This document shows, one piece after another, positions 17,494 to 26,592 of a DNA stretch of 64,000 nucleotides (positions are counted from its first letter, which is position 1; each line of letters opens with the position of its first letter). The DNA is from Helicobacter ibis. GTDB taxonomy: Bacteria; Campylobacterota; Campylobacteria; Campylobacterales; Helicobacteraceae. The position numbers and the translations under genes are program-made. Location of the stretch: NCBI RefSeq assembly GCF_027859255.1, contig NZ_JAQHXR010000002.1:62001-126000 (forward strand), read 5' to 3'. The notes under the pieces were generated by a model. It was not told where the DNA came from. It saw nothing but the letters and a program-made list of their open reading frames with translations, and did not search any database.

Positions 17494-17518
17494 CTTTTTC
17501 TATAAAATCAACTAGAAT
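17490..17518 (+). promoter_or_regulatory. candidate sigma-70 promoter of the formate dehydrogenase operon
   Basis: TTGACT (17490-17495), a 17-base spacer and TAGAAT (17513-17518) form an almost canonical promoter about 48 bases before the first gene at 17567. The -35 overlaps the pseG stop codon. Confidence 0.5.
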
Positions 17519-17566
17519 TAGGGCGTTCTTTATAGCATTAAGTAAAATTATTTTTAAAGAAAGAGT

Positions 17567-19096
17567 ATGATAATAAATAAACATATAAAAACAGAACTAA
17601 TAGATAAAACCCTGCCAAACTATAATACAAAGCTAAAAATAATAGAAGAAACACAAGAAATAATAGATAGCTTTTTGCTTGATTCAACAAAAAGTGCTGA
17701 TATAGATAATAAAGTCGCACTACTTTACTCTGCAGATAATGATGAAATTCCAAGTATTATTACAAACTTTAAAGAAAGCCTAGAGGAAAGTGAGCATAAA
17801 TTTAATGCCTCATTACTTGATATAAATAATATCACTCTTTTTAGTGGTAGTTTTGGTAATTTCACAGCTACATTTAGCGATGATTCATCAGCTACTTTTT
17901 CTCAAGCGGTGCTATTTGTCCATGATGATAATTTAATTAGATTTAATGGAGTATATAGCGTTGCTGACTTTGAATCTCCACCTGCATTGATAGAATGTCT
18001 AGGTAAAAATATAGGCACATACACATATAAAGAGGTGATTTCGTATAAAGATGATTATTGCCAATACAATGAAAGAAGAGAGAAGCATTGTGCAAAATGC
18101 GTAGATATATGCCCTACTTTTGGAGTTGGCGGAGATGATAGCATTATGAAACTAGTATTCTCTCATATAGACTGTATATCTTGTGGAGCATGTATAGGCG
18201 TGTGTCCTACAAACTGCTTAGAATATGAAGAACTACCAAAAGAAGGGTTAGAAGAAATAATAGATTTATATAAAGATACTAAAGTATTTTTATGTGATTA
18301 TAGCGGGTATGAAGAACTTGTAAATAACAATATAATACTAGACGAATCCCTAACTCCAATGGTATTACCAAATATAAAAATGCTAAATGAAAATGACTAT
18401 CTAACAATCCTCCAAACAAGCGGATATGATGTTGTAATCTATAACAAAAATAGCATTTTAGAATCTGTAGTATCATTCATTAACAATATAACAAATCAAA
18501 TTTACAATAGAGATTCTCTACTAATAGCTGATATACACAATATAAACGAACTATCAAACAAAGCCCAAAAATTCGCAGAATATCTGTATAAAAATAGATA
18601 TTCTAAACCATATAGAGAATCCTTTTCACAAAGAATTCAATACATGATAAAAGACAAAGATTACGGAATGGCACAAAGCATAGCACCTACATACTATGGA
18701 AACATAAGTATAAATAAAGAAAAATGTACATTATGTCTATCATGCGTAGGTGCTTGTAATGTAAATGCTATTTTTGCTAGAAGTGATGATTTCTCTTTAA
18801 GATTTAATCCTTCTATATGCACTACCTGTGGATATTGTGTAGATTCATGCCCTGAAAAGGTAATTGAATTGCATAGAAATGGAATGGAACTAAACTCAAA
18901 CTACTTCAAAAGTAAAGAATTAACCAAAGATGAGCCATTTAAATGTGTAGAGTGCGGAAAAGTATTCTCTACTAAAAAATCAATAGACAAGATTGCAACG
19001 ATGATGAGTGTAGCATTTGCTAACGATCCTAAAAAGCTAAAGACATTGCAATGTTGCTCTGATTGCAAAGTTAAAGTAATGTTTGCAACCAACTAA
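17567..19096 (+). CDS. multi-cluster 4Fe-4S ferredoxin-like protein linked to formate dehydrogenase
   Basis: A 509-residue protein with two ferredoxin regions. The first (residues about 165-220) has CAKCVDICPTF and CISCGACIGVCPTNCL; the second (about 385-430) has CTLCLSCVGACN and CTTCGYCVDSCPEKV, so up to four clusters. The C-terminus adds CVECGKVF and CCSDCK, a zinc- or iron-binding pair. No signal peptide, so cytoplasmic. It opens the fdh operon and probably carries electrons or takes part in enzyme assembly; neither is proven. Confidence 0.8.
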   Translation: MIINKHIKTELIDKTLPNYNTKLKIIEETQEIIDSFLLDSTKSADIDNKVALLYSADNDEIPSIITNFKESLEESEHKFNASLLDINNITLFSGSFGNFTATFSDDSSATFSQAVLFVHDDNLIRFNGVYSVADFESPPALIECLGKNIGTYTYKEVISYKDDYCQYNERREKHCAKCVDICPTFGVGGDDSIMKLVFSHIDCISCGACIGVCPTNCLEYEELPKEGLEEIIDLYKDTKVFLCDYSGYEELVNNNIILDESLTPMVLPNIKMLNENDYLTILQTSGYDVVIYNKNSILESVVSFINNITNQIYNRDSLLIADIHNINELSNKAQKFAEYLYKNRYSKPYRESFSQRIQYMIKDKDYGMAQSIAPTYYGNISINKEKCTLCLSCVGACNVNAIFARSDDFSLRFNPSICTTCGYCVDSCPEKVIELHRNGMELNSNYFKSKELTKDEPFKCVECGKVFSTKKSIDKIATMMSVAFANDPKKLKTLQCCSDCKVKVMFATN

Positions 19097-19105
19097 AGGA
19101 AATAC

Positions 19106-19708
19106 ATGATTCAAGACTTAACACCAATTGAGAGAGAAAATCTGACAAATGCAAGAATCTTATATTATGACTTCTTTTATGGATTATTTGTTTTTGAAAT
19201 GCTAGATAATAGAGGAGAAGTTTTAAAGCAACAATTACAAGTTATCTCACAAGCACTAATCGATGAAAATCTACTAGAAAATATACAACACCTACAAAAT
19301 GAAGTATCCACAAATAACACAAAAAGATTCATAGAAGAGCACTCAAAAATGTTTGCATTACCATTTGGTGCAAAACAAGTTGGAATGCATTTATCTCATT
19401 ATTATGAAAATTGCGTAGGTGGTGATAGTCTTTTAAAAATAAAAGCCTTAGTAAAGCAAAGCGATGTTAGAGTAGATACATCTCTTTTCAAAGAAACAGA
19501 AGAGCATTTAGGCTTTATTTGTGGGTTTATATCATATCTACTAAAGAACAACCAAGATGAATTAGCAAAAGAAGTTTTTTTACTAGCAAAAGATGCGTTT
19601 TTTGGTCTATGTAAAGAGTTGCAAGAAAGAAGAGATTCTGATTTATATTTAGATATAGCACTTATTTTAGAATCTTTTTTAAAATTTGAAAGTGAGATTA
19701 TTAAGTAA
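19106..19708 (+). CDS. TorD-like molybdoenzyme chaperone
   Basis: A 200-residue all-helical protein of the TorD/DmsD-like type. The region around residues 90-135 (MFALPFGAKQVGMHLSHYYENCVGGDSLLKIKAL) and the acidic EEHLGFICGFISYLL segment fit the conserved core of these chaperones. They bind the Tat signal and apo-form of molybdenum enzymes and help cofactor insertion. Its place just before the Tat-bearing small protein and FdhA suggests service to formate dehydrogenase. AAAGGAA precedes the ATG. Its stop lies in the first arm of a large hairpin. Confidence 0.75.
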   Translation: MIQDLTPIERENLTNARILYYDFFYGLFVFEMLDNRGEVLKQQLQVISQALIDENLLENIQHLQNEVSTNNTKRFIEEHSKMFALPFGAKQVGMHLSHYYENCVGGDSLLKIKALVKQSDVRVDTSLFKETEEHLGFICGFISYLLKNNQDELAKEVFLLAKDAFFGLCKELQERRDSDLYLDIALILESFLKFESEIIK

Positions 19709-19747
19709 TCTCACAAAAGTCTTTTATGGAAGGCTTTTGTGGGATTA
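19694..19747 (+). promoter_or_regulatory. two mutually exclusive hairpins in the fdh operon
   Basis: Hairpin 1: GAGATTA (19694-19700) pairs with TAATCTC (19706-19712). Hairpin 2: TAATCTCACAAAAG (19706-19719) pairs with CTTTTGTGGGATTA (19734-19747) with one G-U, and four further inner pairs. Both use 19706-19712, so only one can form. No U-run follows hairpin 2, so mRNA processing, stabilisation or attenuation are all possible. Confidence 0.45.
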
Positions 19748-19774
19748 TCCCAAATCTCAAAACAAGGAGACACT

Positions 19775-19969
19775 ATGGAGAAAAGTAGGCGTGAATTTCT
19801 AAAAACCGCCACTAAAACTTCAGTGGCAGTAGCTGGTGTTAGTATAGCATTAGCAGGTTGTAGCAAGAAAGGCACAAGTGAGAATCTTGTAAGGGGGAAA
19901 TCTCCTAAAGAAGAGATTCTTTATCAAAAAACACAACAATGGGATATGTATTATTCTGTTGCAAAATAA
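19775..19969 (+). CDS. small twin-arginine signal protein of the formate dehydrogenase operon
   Basis: A 64-residue protein whose first half is a twin-arginine leader (SRREFLKT, then a hydrophobic stretch ending in ALAGC). Little mature sequence remains, about 35 residues including KSPKEEILYQKTQQWDMYY. Such short Tat proteins precede fdhA in many Campylobacterota formate dehydrogenase operons. The Cys after ALAG could be lipidated or bind a cofactor. The start at 19775 has AAGGAGA upstream; an in-frame GTG at 19739 lies within the hairpin and is unlikely. Function is unknown. Confidence 0.75.
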   Translation: MEKSRREFLKTATKTSVAVAGVSIALAGCSKKGTSENLVRGKSPKEEILYQKTQQWDMYYSVAK

Positions 19970-19990
19970 TTCTAAATTAAGGAGGCTAAA

Positions 19991-22816
19991 ATGAGCGAAG
20001 CGATCAAAAGACGCAACACTAGGCGTGCGTTTTTAAAGATGACTGCTCTTGGAAGCTTGGCTAGTGCTAGTGTAGCACTTGGTGCAGATAGTCAAAAAAC
20101 TATGCGTCCAGCCACAGCTCAAGAGTTAAAAGAAAGATATCCAAATTCACAAAAAATCAAAACAATTTGCACTCACTGCTCTGTAGGTTGCGGTGTAATT
20201 GCTGAAGTTGTAGATGGAGTTTGGGTTAGACAAGAAGTTGCACAAGATCACCCAGTTTCTCAAGGTGGGCACTGCTGTAAAGGTGCAGACTTGATTGATA
20301 GAGCAAGAAGTGAAACTAGACTTAGATATCCATTAGAGAAAAAAGATGGAAAATGGGCTAGAGTAAAATACGATGAAGCAATGGATAAAATTGCTGAAAA
20401 ACTTAAGCAAATTAGAGAAGAAAGTGGACCTGATGCAGTTATGTTCTTAGGTAGTGCTAAATGTTCTAATGAACAAAGCTACTATATAAGAAAATTTGCA
20501 GCATTTTTTGGAACAAATAACATAGACCATTGTGCTAGAGTTTGACACAGCCCGACAGTCGCTGGTGTAGCGAATACATTTGGGTATGGTGGAATGACTA
20601 ATCACCTTGGCGATATGATGTTTTCAAAATATATTTTAGTTATTGGTGCAAATCCAGCTGTTAATCACCCTGTATCAATGGTGCATATCTTAAGAGCAAA
20701 AGAACAAGGTGCTAAACTTGTTTGTATTGATCCAAGATTTACAAAAACAGCAGCTAAATGTGATGAGTTCCATAGAATAAGAAGCGGAACTGATATAGCT
20801 TTTGCTTATGGTTTATTAAATCACATAATCGAAAACAAGCTATATGATGAAAAGTTCCTACAAGAGCGTGTTTATGGTTATGAAGAAATTATTGCAGAAG
20901 CAAAAAAATTCCCACCAGAAGTAGCAGCTGATATCTGTGGAATCCCAGCTGATGCAATCCGTCATATAGCTGAAGAAATGGCTAGTGCAAAACCTGCAAG
21001 CCTTATTTGGAATCAAGGTTTAACACAACACACAGTAGGAACTAGCAACACAAGAATAATGCCTATTTTACAAATGTTCTTGGGTAATATTGGTAAAAAT
21101 GGTGGTGGTGTGAATATTCTAAGAGGACATGATAATGTTCAAGGTGCTTCTGATATGAACAATCTATCAGATTCTCTACCTGGTTATTATGGTCTTGGAG
21201 AGCCTGCATGGAGACATTTCTGTAAGCACTGGGGTGTAGAGTATGACTGGATGCTAAACAGATTTAAAGATAAAAAAATGATGGAAAAAACAGGCTTTGC
21301 ACACTCTACATGGAAGTTTGGTGTTTTAGATGATGAAAATGCAGCAAACAATGGCGGGACTAAGCTTAGGGCATTGGTTGTTATTGGCTCTGGTATGACT
21401 ACTGTATCACTTTTAAATTTACAAAAGAAAGCTATGGATATGCTAGATTTAGTAGTATTTGTAGATCCTTATGTAAATGACCTGGCAATATATAGCGATA
21501 GAAGCGATAATCTATTTATGTTACCTGCTGCCTCACAAATGGAAACTGCCGGTTCAGTTGCTGCAACTAATAGAAGCTATCAGTGGAGAAGTAAGGTTAT
21601 GGAACCTCTATTTGAGTGTCGTCCAGATGAAGAATTCTTATTTGGATTAGCTGATAGATTAGGATTCTTAAAGGAAATGCAGTGGAGATTATATGATATT
21701 GCAAAGTCAAAAGGTAGAACAGAATTTATTTGGCCTGATGATGCAACAACAGAATTAACACAAAGCATAAGAAGCATAGGTCTTCAAGGTATGAGTCCAG
21801 AAAGACTAAAAGCTCACCAAGAAAATTGGCATATGTTCGATAAAGTAACACTAGAAGGAACTGGACCATTTAAGGGAGATTATTATGGATTACCATGGCC
21901 TTGCTGGAGTGATAAGCACCCCGGAACTCCTGTAATGTATAATGATAGTATCCCTGTTATGCGTGGAGGTATGGGATTCCGTGTGAATTGGGGAACAACA
22001 AGCCCTGATGGTAAGAGTATGCTAACAAATAGATCATTGCCTAACTCTAAACATATTGGAGGACATGCACCTGTAACTGCAGCTAATGCTGAATCTCTAG
22101 GCATAAAACTAACAGAAGAAGAAAAGAAAGCGGTAGCTGGAAGCACTTTTGCGTTAGGAATCGGTAATAACATACTAGTAGAAAAAGCACTAGAAGCTGG
22201 TCTATGTCCTTATGGTAATGGTAAGGCTAGAGCAAAGGTATGGAATTGGTATGACCAAATACCACTACATAGAGAGCCACTGCATTCAGTAAGAGGTGAT
22301 TTGGTAAGCAAATATCCTAGCTTCCCAGATAAAAAAGATCACTTTAGAGCAAATATCCAATATGAATCTAGACAAAAAGAAAGAGATTGGGTAAAAGAAT
22401 TCCCTGTAAATATGCTAAGTGGAAGACTTGTTGCTCATATGGGAACTGGTGCTGAGACTAGAAGTGCAAAATATCTAGCTGAAGTTGAAGGTGAAATGTT
22501 TGTAGAAATCCACCCTGATAAAGCTTCAGAGCTAAATATTAAAAATGGCGATCAAGTATGGTTGCACGGAACAAATGGTGCTAAGATTCTAGTTCCTGCA
22601 AAAATATCAACAAGAGTGGATTACAATAGCGTTTGGCTACCTCAAAACTTCTCTGGTTTAGATCAAGGAGAATCTAGACTTGATAAGTATCCTGAAGGCA
22701 CAAAGCCTTATGTAATTGGTGAATCTGCTAATATGATTTCAAGTTATGGCTTTGATTACAACTCTGCTTGTCCAGAGACAAAATGCGGTCTATGCAGAAT
22801 CGAAAAAGCACAATAA
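19991..22816 (+). CDS. fdhA: formate dehydrogenase alpha subunit, selenocysteine-containing (UGA at 20543-20545)
   Basis: The gene spans an in-frame TGA and encodes about 941 residues with selenocysteine at position 185 (ARV-U-HSPTVAG). This is the molybdenum/tungsten ligand of periplasmic respiratory formate dehydrogenases. Before it lie a Tat leader (RRAFLK) and a 4Fe-4S motif (CTHCSVGCGV with a later CCKG). The downstream part continues in the same frame with molybdopterin-domain motifs (VIGANPAVNHP, LRGHDNVQG, then the C-terminal dinucleotide-binding domain). It oxidises formate outside the membrane. GGAGG precedes the ATG. Confidence 0.93.
20543..20573 (+). promoter_or_regulatory. selenocysteine UGA with bacterial SECIS hairpin
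   Basis: The TGA is followed at 20559-20573 by TCGCT-GGTGT-AGCGA, a five-pair stem with a GGUGU loop, 13 bases after the codon. The G-rich GU loop and distance fit a bacterial SECIS read by SelB. The flanking peptide is unmistakably that of formate dehydrogenase. Confidence 0.8.
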
Positions 22817-22826
22817 AGGATAAACT

Positions 22827-23453
22827 ATGAGTAATACAACAAATATTTTAGATAATTTCTCAAGAATCAAATTTTATTGTGATACAAACAGATGTATAGA
22901 ATGTCATGGGTGTGATGTAGCTTGTAAAGAGGCTCATCACTTGCCTGTTGGAGTAAATAGAAGAAGAGTTGTTGTGCTAAATGAAGGTCAAGTAGGCAAA
23001 GAAAGTGCTGTTTCAATTGCTTGTATGCACTGCTCTGATGCACCTTGTGCTCAAGTGTGTCCTGTAGATTGCTTCTATATTAGAGCAGATGGGATTGTAT
23101 TACACGACAAAAAGACTTGCATAGGTTGTGCTTACTGCCTTTATGCTTGTCCGTTTGGTGCACCACAATTCCCTAAAAATGGAGTATTTGAAAGTCGTGG
23201 TTCAATGGATAAATGTACATTCTGTGCTGGTGGTCCTGAAGAGACAAATAGTAAAGAAGAATATGAACTATATGGACAAAACAGAATAGCAGAAGGTAAA
23301 GTGCCTATGTGTGCTAGTATGTGTTCAACTAAAGCTCTACTAGCTGGAAGTAGCGAAGAAGTAGCCAATATAATCACTCATCGTGCAACAATGAGGGGAG
23401 AAAATATTCCAAATGCTGTGCCAAATGTGTGGAAAACTGCCTATGGTAACTAA
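22827..23453 (+). CDS. fdhB: formate dehydrogenase iron-sulfur (beta) subunit
   Basis: A 208-residue protein with four 4Fe-4S Cys groups: CIECHGCDVACKEAHH, CMHCSDAPCAQVCPVDC, CIGCAYCLYACPFGA and CTFCAGG with a later CASMC. It passes electrons from FdhA to the cytochrome b subunit at the periplasmic side of the inner membrane. It begins 10 bases after fdhA, with AAAGGA upstream, and is followed closely by fdhC. Confidence 0.93.
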   Translation: MSNTTNILDNFSRIKFYCDTNRCIECHGCDVACKEAHHLPVGVNRRRVVVLNEGQVGKESAVSIACMHCSDAPCAQVCPVDCFYIRADGIVLHDKKTCIGCAYCLYACPFGAPQFPKNGVFESRGSMDKCTFCAGGPEETNSKEEYELYGQNRIAEGKVPMCASMCSTKALLAGSSEEVANIITHRATMRGENIPNAVPNVWKTAYGN

Positions 23454-23463
23454 GGAGGGTTTT

Positions 23464-24405
23464 ATGAAAACAATTAAAACTTTCTTATTAATGTTATTTA
23501 TAGCTTTTAGCAACTTAGCATTTGCAGCAAACCCTAGTGTTCCACAAGAGGGAGGTAAGCAATATGCTGAAGTAATAAAGGGCAATGATACTTTAATGGT
23601 AAATCCTATGAATAAAAATTTATATGGTGGTCCAGAAGTAGAAGCAATCAAAAATTGGGGGATTCATTCTCCTAATGCGGTTGGTTGGGGAAATATATTT
23701 ACTATTTTACAAGGTAATTATTTCTCAACTATATTTGCCATTATAGTAATTTTAGTGCCTCTTGCATTTCTAACACATTTTATGGTTGTTGGTCAAAAAA
23801 AGTTTGAGCATGGCAAGAAAATAAGAGTATTTTCTAACTACAACATAATAGTTCACTGGTGTGCTGCTGTGCCTTTTGTAGTGCTATGCTTAACTGGTCT
23901 TGTTATGATTTTTGGGGATAAACTTGGTGGTGGCTCTTTTGTAAGATTTGCTAGAGATGTTCATGGTATTGCTACTATATTGTTTGTAATATTTGGTGTA
24001 TTGATGTTTTTAATGTGGATTAAACACGCACTATTTAGAGCATACGACATACAATGGCTAATGATAATGGGCGGATACTTAAGTAAGGAGAAAAAACCAG
24101 TTCCAGCTGGCAAATTTAATGCTGGTCAAAAAATGTGGTTTTGGGTTTGCACAGTTGGTGGCTTTATTATGGCTATATCTGGTGCTTATATGTATTTTCA
24201 ATTTGCAGATATTGAGACATTAAGAATGATGGCGTTATTGCATAATGTGCTTGGATTTTTAGTGATTGCACTATTAATTACACACATATATATGGCAGTA
24301 TTTGCGATTGAAGGTGCATTAAACTCAATAATAGACGGACATATGGGCGAAGAAGAAATAGCTATACTACATAGCTACTACTACAAAGAAATAAATGCTG
24401 CATAA
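23464..24405 (+). CDS. fdhC: formate dehydrogenase cytochrome b556 (gamma) subunit
   Basis: A 313-residue membrane protein. A signal sequence (ending in LAFAAN) is followed by about 70 periplasmic residues, then four transmembrane segments. His residues in YNIIVHWCAAVPF, RDVHGIATI and LLHNVLG fit b-haem ligands of the FdnI/FdhC family. It passes electrons to menaquinone. The ATG at 23464 follows AAGGAGGG. An in-frame upstream start at 23413 lies inside fdhB and is rejected. It overlaps fdhD by 11 bases. Confidence 0.9.
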   Translation: MKTIKTFLLMLFIAFSNLAFAANPSVPQEGGKQYAEVIKGNDTLMVNPMNKNLYGGPEVEAIKNWGIHSPNAVGWGNIFTILQGNYFSTIFAIIVILVPLAFLTHFMVVGQKKFEHGKKIRVFSNYNIIVHWCAAVPFVVLCLTGLVMIFGDKLGGGSFVRFARDVHGIATILFVIFGVLMFLMWIKHALFRAYDIQWLMIMGGYLSKEKKPVPAGKFNAGQKMWFWVCTVGGFIMAISGAYMYFQFADIETLRMMALLHNVLGFLVIALLITHIYMAVFAIEGALNSIIDGHMGEEEIAILHSYYYKEINAA

Positions 24406-25171
24406 AGTCCTAAATATACAAACCATATCTCCTAGTGGCTATACAGCCACTAGAGAAGATAGCGTCATACAAGAAGAAAGAATTGCCTTTTTTTTAAATA
24501 ATCAAAAACTACTATCAGTAATGTCTCTACCAAAAGACCAAGAATCTCATATAGTAGGATTCTTATTGAGTGAAGGTGTAATTGACAATGTAGATCAAAT
24601 ATCATCTATAAAAGTTAGTGAAAATGGGCTATCTGTAAATATAGAGGCAAACATAGATAAATCTAAACTAGATGGATTATTTAAGGAAAAAACTCTAACT
24701 TCTGGGTGTTGCGTCGGCGTAGCTGGTAACTTAGAGGAAAATGTCATTGAAAAATTTGTAAATACAAATTATAAAGTATCAACAAATAGAATCTTTGAAT
24801 TATTAAGACAATTTGAACAAAGTAGCGAACTTTTTAACCTTACAGGTTGCGTCCATAAGGCTATGCTTGTTTTAGAATACCAAACACTAATAAGCGAAGA
24901 TATAGGAAGACACAACGCAATAGATAAAGTAATGGGAAAAGCTGCATTAAATAAATTAGATAAAACAAATTCAATATTATTTGTAAGTGGTAGGCTATCA
25001 CTAGAGATGGTAATAAAAGCAGTGATGCATAATATACCAATAGTGGTTTCAAAAGCTGCGGCAACTTACATGGGAGTAAAAGCAGCCCAAGAAACAGGAG
25101 TAACTCTAATAGGGTTTGCTAGAGGCAATAATGCTAATGTATATACTCACAGCGGACGAATCACAACATAA
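24395..25171 (+). CDS. fdhD: formate dehydrogenase accessory sulfurtransferase FdhD
   Basis: A 258-residue cytoplasmic protein that delivers sulfur to the molybdenum cofactor of formate dehydrogenase. The loop TSGCCVGVAGN near residue 108 carries the sulfur-transfer Cys pair, and DIGRHNAIDKVMG, FVSGRLSLEMV and FARGNNANVYT are the family signatures. It ends the fdh operon. A run of eight T at 24489-24496 is in frame and not a clear switch. Confidence 0.93.
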   Translation: MLHKVLNIQTISPSGYTATREDSVIQEERIAFFLNNQKLLSVMSLPKDQESHIVGFLLSEGVIDNVDQISSIKVSENGLSVNIEANIDKSKLDGLFKEKTLTSGCCVGVAGNLEENVIEKFVNTNYKVSTNRIFELLRQFEQSSELFNLTGCVHKAMLVLEYQTLISEDIGRHNAIDKVMGKAALNKLDKTNSILFVSGRLSLEMVIKAVMHNIPIVVSKAAATYMGVKAAQETGVTLIGFARGNNANVYTHSGRITT

Positions 25172-25176
25172 TATGA

Positions 25177-25182
25177 TACAAT
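25177..25182 (+). promoter_or_regulatory. candidate -10 box for the MATE transporter gene
   Basis: TACAAT in the 89-base gap after fdhD, 78 bases before the ATG at 25261. It is the best -10 match in the gap. Confidence 0.3.
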
Positions 25183-25260
25183 ACACAAATGGACTAACTA
25201 GATACATGCACTCTCATTAAACATCTAAAAATTATTTAAATATATCGGAGATTCAACTCT

Positions 25261-26592
25261 ATGAGTGATTTTAAGAGTTTACATCCAATTAAACTTCTAT
25301 CAAAATATGCTATGCCAAATATGGTTAGTGCTATATTTTTTTCCATTTATTTTATTGTAGATTCTATTTTTGTTGGATTTTTCTTGGGTAAAGATGCACT
25401 AGCTTCAATGGCACTTGTAATGCCATTTATCATCATATCATTTGGCTTATCAGACATGATAGCTATTGGTTCTTCAGTGCAGATATCCATGTTACTTGGC
25501 AAAGCAAAACACTTAAAAGCAAACAATATATTTAGTGCAAGCATTTGTATTATTATTGTAATCTCATCTATAATGGCTTTTATAGGGTATTTTCTAGTGC
25601 CATTAGCTTTGGATATTTTTAACACGAATGAAAATATAAAAAGCATGAGCTTAGAATACCTAAATATTTTTTGTTATTTTTATCCTTTTGTTGCCATACC
25701 TTTTGCCATTGATAGCTATCTTAGAATCTGTGGCAAAAATATATATAGTATGGCTAACAATATAATAATTTCTATAACAAATATAGTGCTAGATTATTTG
25801 TTTATTGTGGAATTATCTTTAGGTTTAGCAGGTGCTGCACTTGCAACTTGCATTGGTTTTACACTTGGAGCGATAATAGGCTTATATCCATTTCTAACCA
25901 ATAAGCTAACTTTAAAATTTACAAAATTCTATATAAGCCTTGCTTCTTTTCAAAATATTATTTTAAATGGTTCATCAGAATTTCTAAGCAATATCTCAAG
26001 TCAAGCCTTAGCCATTTTGGTAAATTATATAATCCTAAAAATATCAACCATAGAATATGTTGCAATATTTTCCATTATTTCTTATATCGATACATTTATA
26101 ATGTCAGCTATAATCAGCATTTACGATTCAATGCAACCAAGCTTCAGTTATAATTACGCTACAAAGAATAAAGCAAGATTAAAGTGGATTGCAAAATACA
26201 CTATGATTCTTGCATTTTTAGTATCTCTTATAGCGTTTATCATAGTAACAATATTTGGAGAAGAAATTTTCTCTGTATTTATAAAAAAAGGCGAAGAATT
26301 TCTAATACCGCTTGGAGTTAGTGCTTTATTGATTTTTTCATTCAATTTTTTAGTTGCATGGTTTAATCTTTTTATTGGTTCATATCTAACCGCATGTAAT
26401 GAAGTCAAAAAATCACTCGCCATCTCATTGTTAAACAACTTAATATCTCCTTTTATTGTGTTGTTAATATTAAGTCAATTGCTAGGCATAAATGGTGTTT
26501 TAATAACTTCTTTTGTTGCTGAAATTTTAGTAATGCTTATATCGATAAGAATCTTAAAAAATAGCTTCAAACTTTCAGAACAAAGCCACTAA
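25261..26592 (+). CDS. MATE family multidrug efflux protein
   Basis: A 443-residue inner-membrane protein with about twelve hydrophobic segments. The N-terminal pattern (KYAMPNMVSAIFFSIYFIVDSIFVGFFLG) and a mirror half after residue 230 (GSSEFLSNISSQALAILVN) show the internal duplication of MATE exporters. These expel drugs or metabolites using Na+ or H+. CGGAG lies upstream of the ATG. Its last 26 bases overlap, in antisense, the end of the NSS transporter gene. Substrate unknown. Confidence 0.85.
   Translation: MSDFKSLHPIKLLSKYAMPNMVSAIFFSIYFIVDSIFVGFFLGKDALASMALVMPFIIISFGLSDMIAIGSSVQISMLLGKAKHLKANNIFSASICIIIVISSIMAFIGYFLVPLALDIFNTNENIKSMSLEYLNIFCYFYPFVAIPFAIDSYLRICGKNIYSMANNIIISITNIVLDYLFIVELSLGLAGAALATCIGFTLGAIIGLYPFLTNKLTLKFTKFYISLASFQNIILNGSSEFLSNISSQALAILVNYIILKISTIEYVAIFSIISYIDTFIMSAIISIYDSMQPSFSYNYATKNKARLKWIAKYTMILAFLVSLIAFIIVTIFGEEIFSVFIKKGEEFLIPLGVSALLIFSFNFLVAWFNLFIGSYLTACNEVKKSLAISLLNNLISPFIVLLILSQLLGINGVLITSFVAEILVMLISIRILKNSFKLSEQSH

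Noticed and set aside
20543-20545. Nonsense mutation splitting fdhA into a pseudogene
   Set aside because: The conserved selenocysteine context and SECIS-like hairpin explain the TGA.
24489-24496. Run of eight T in fdhD as a frameshift switch
   Set aside because: Runs of eight A or T are common by chance in this AT-rich sequence (others at 43296 and 39926), and the gene is an enzyme accessory factor.
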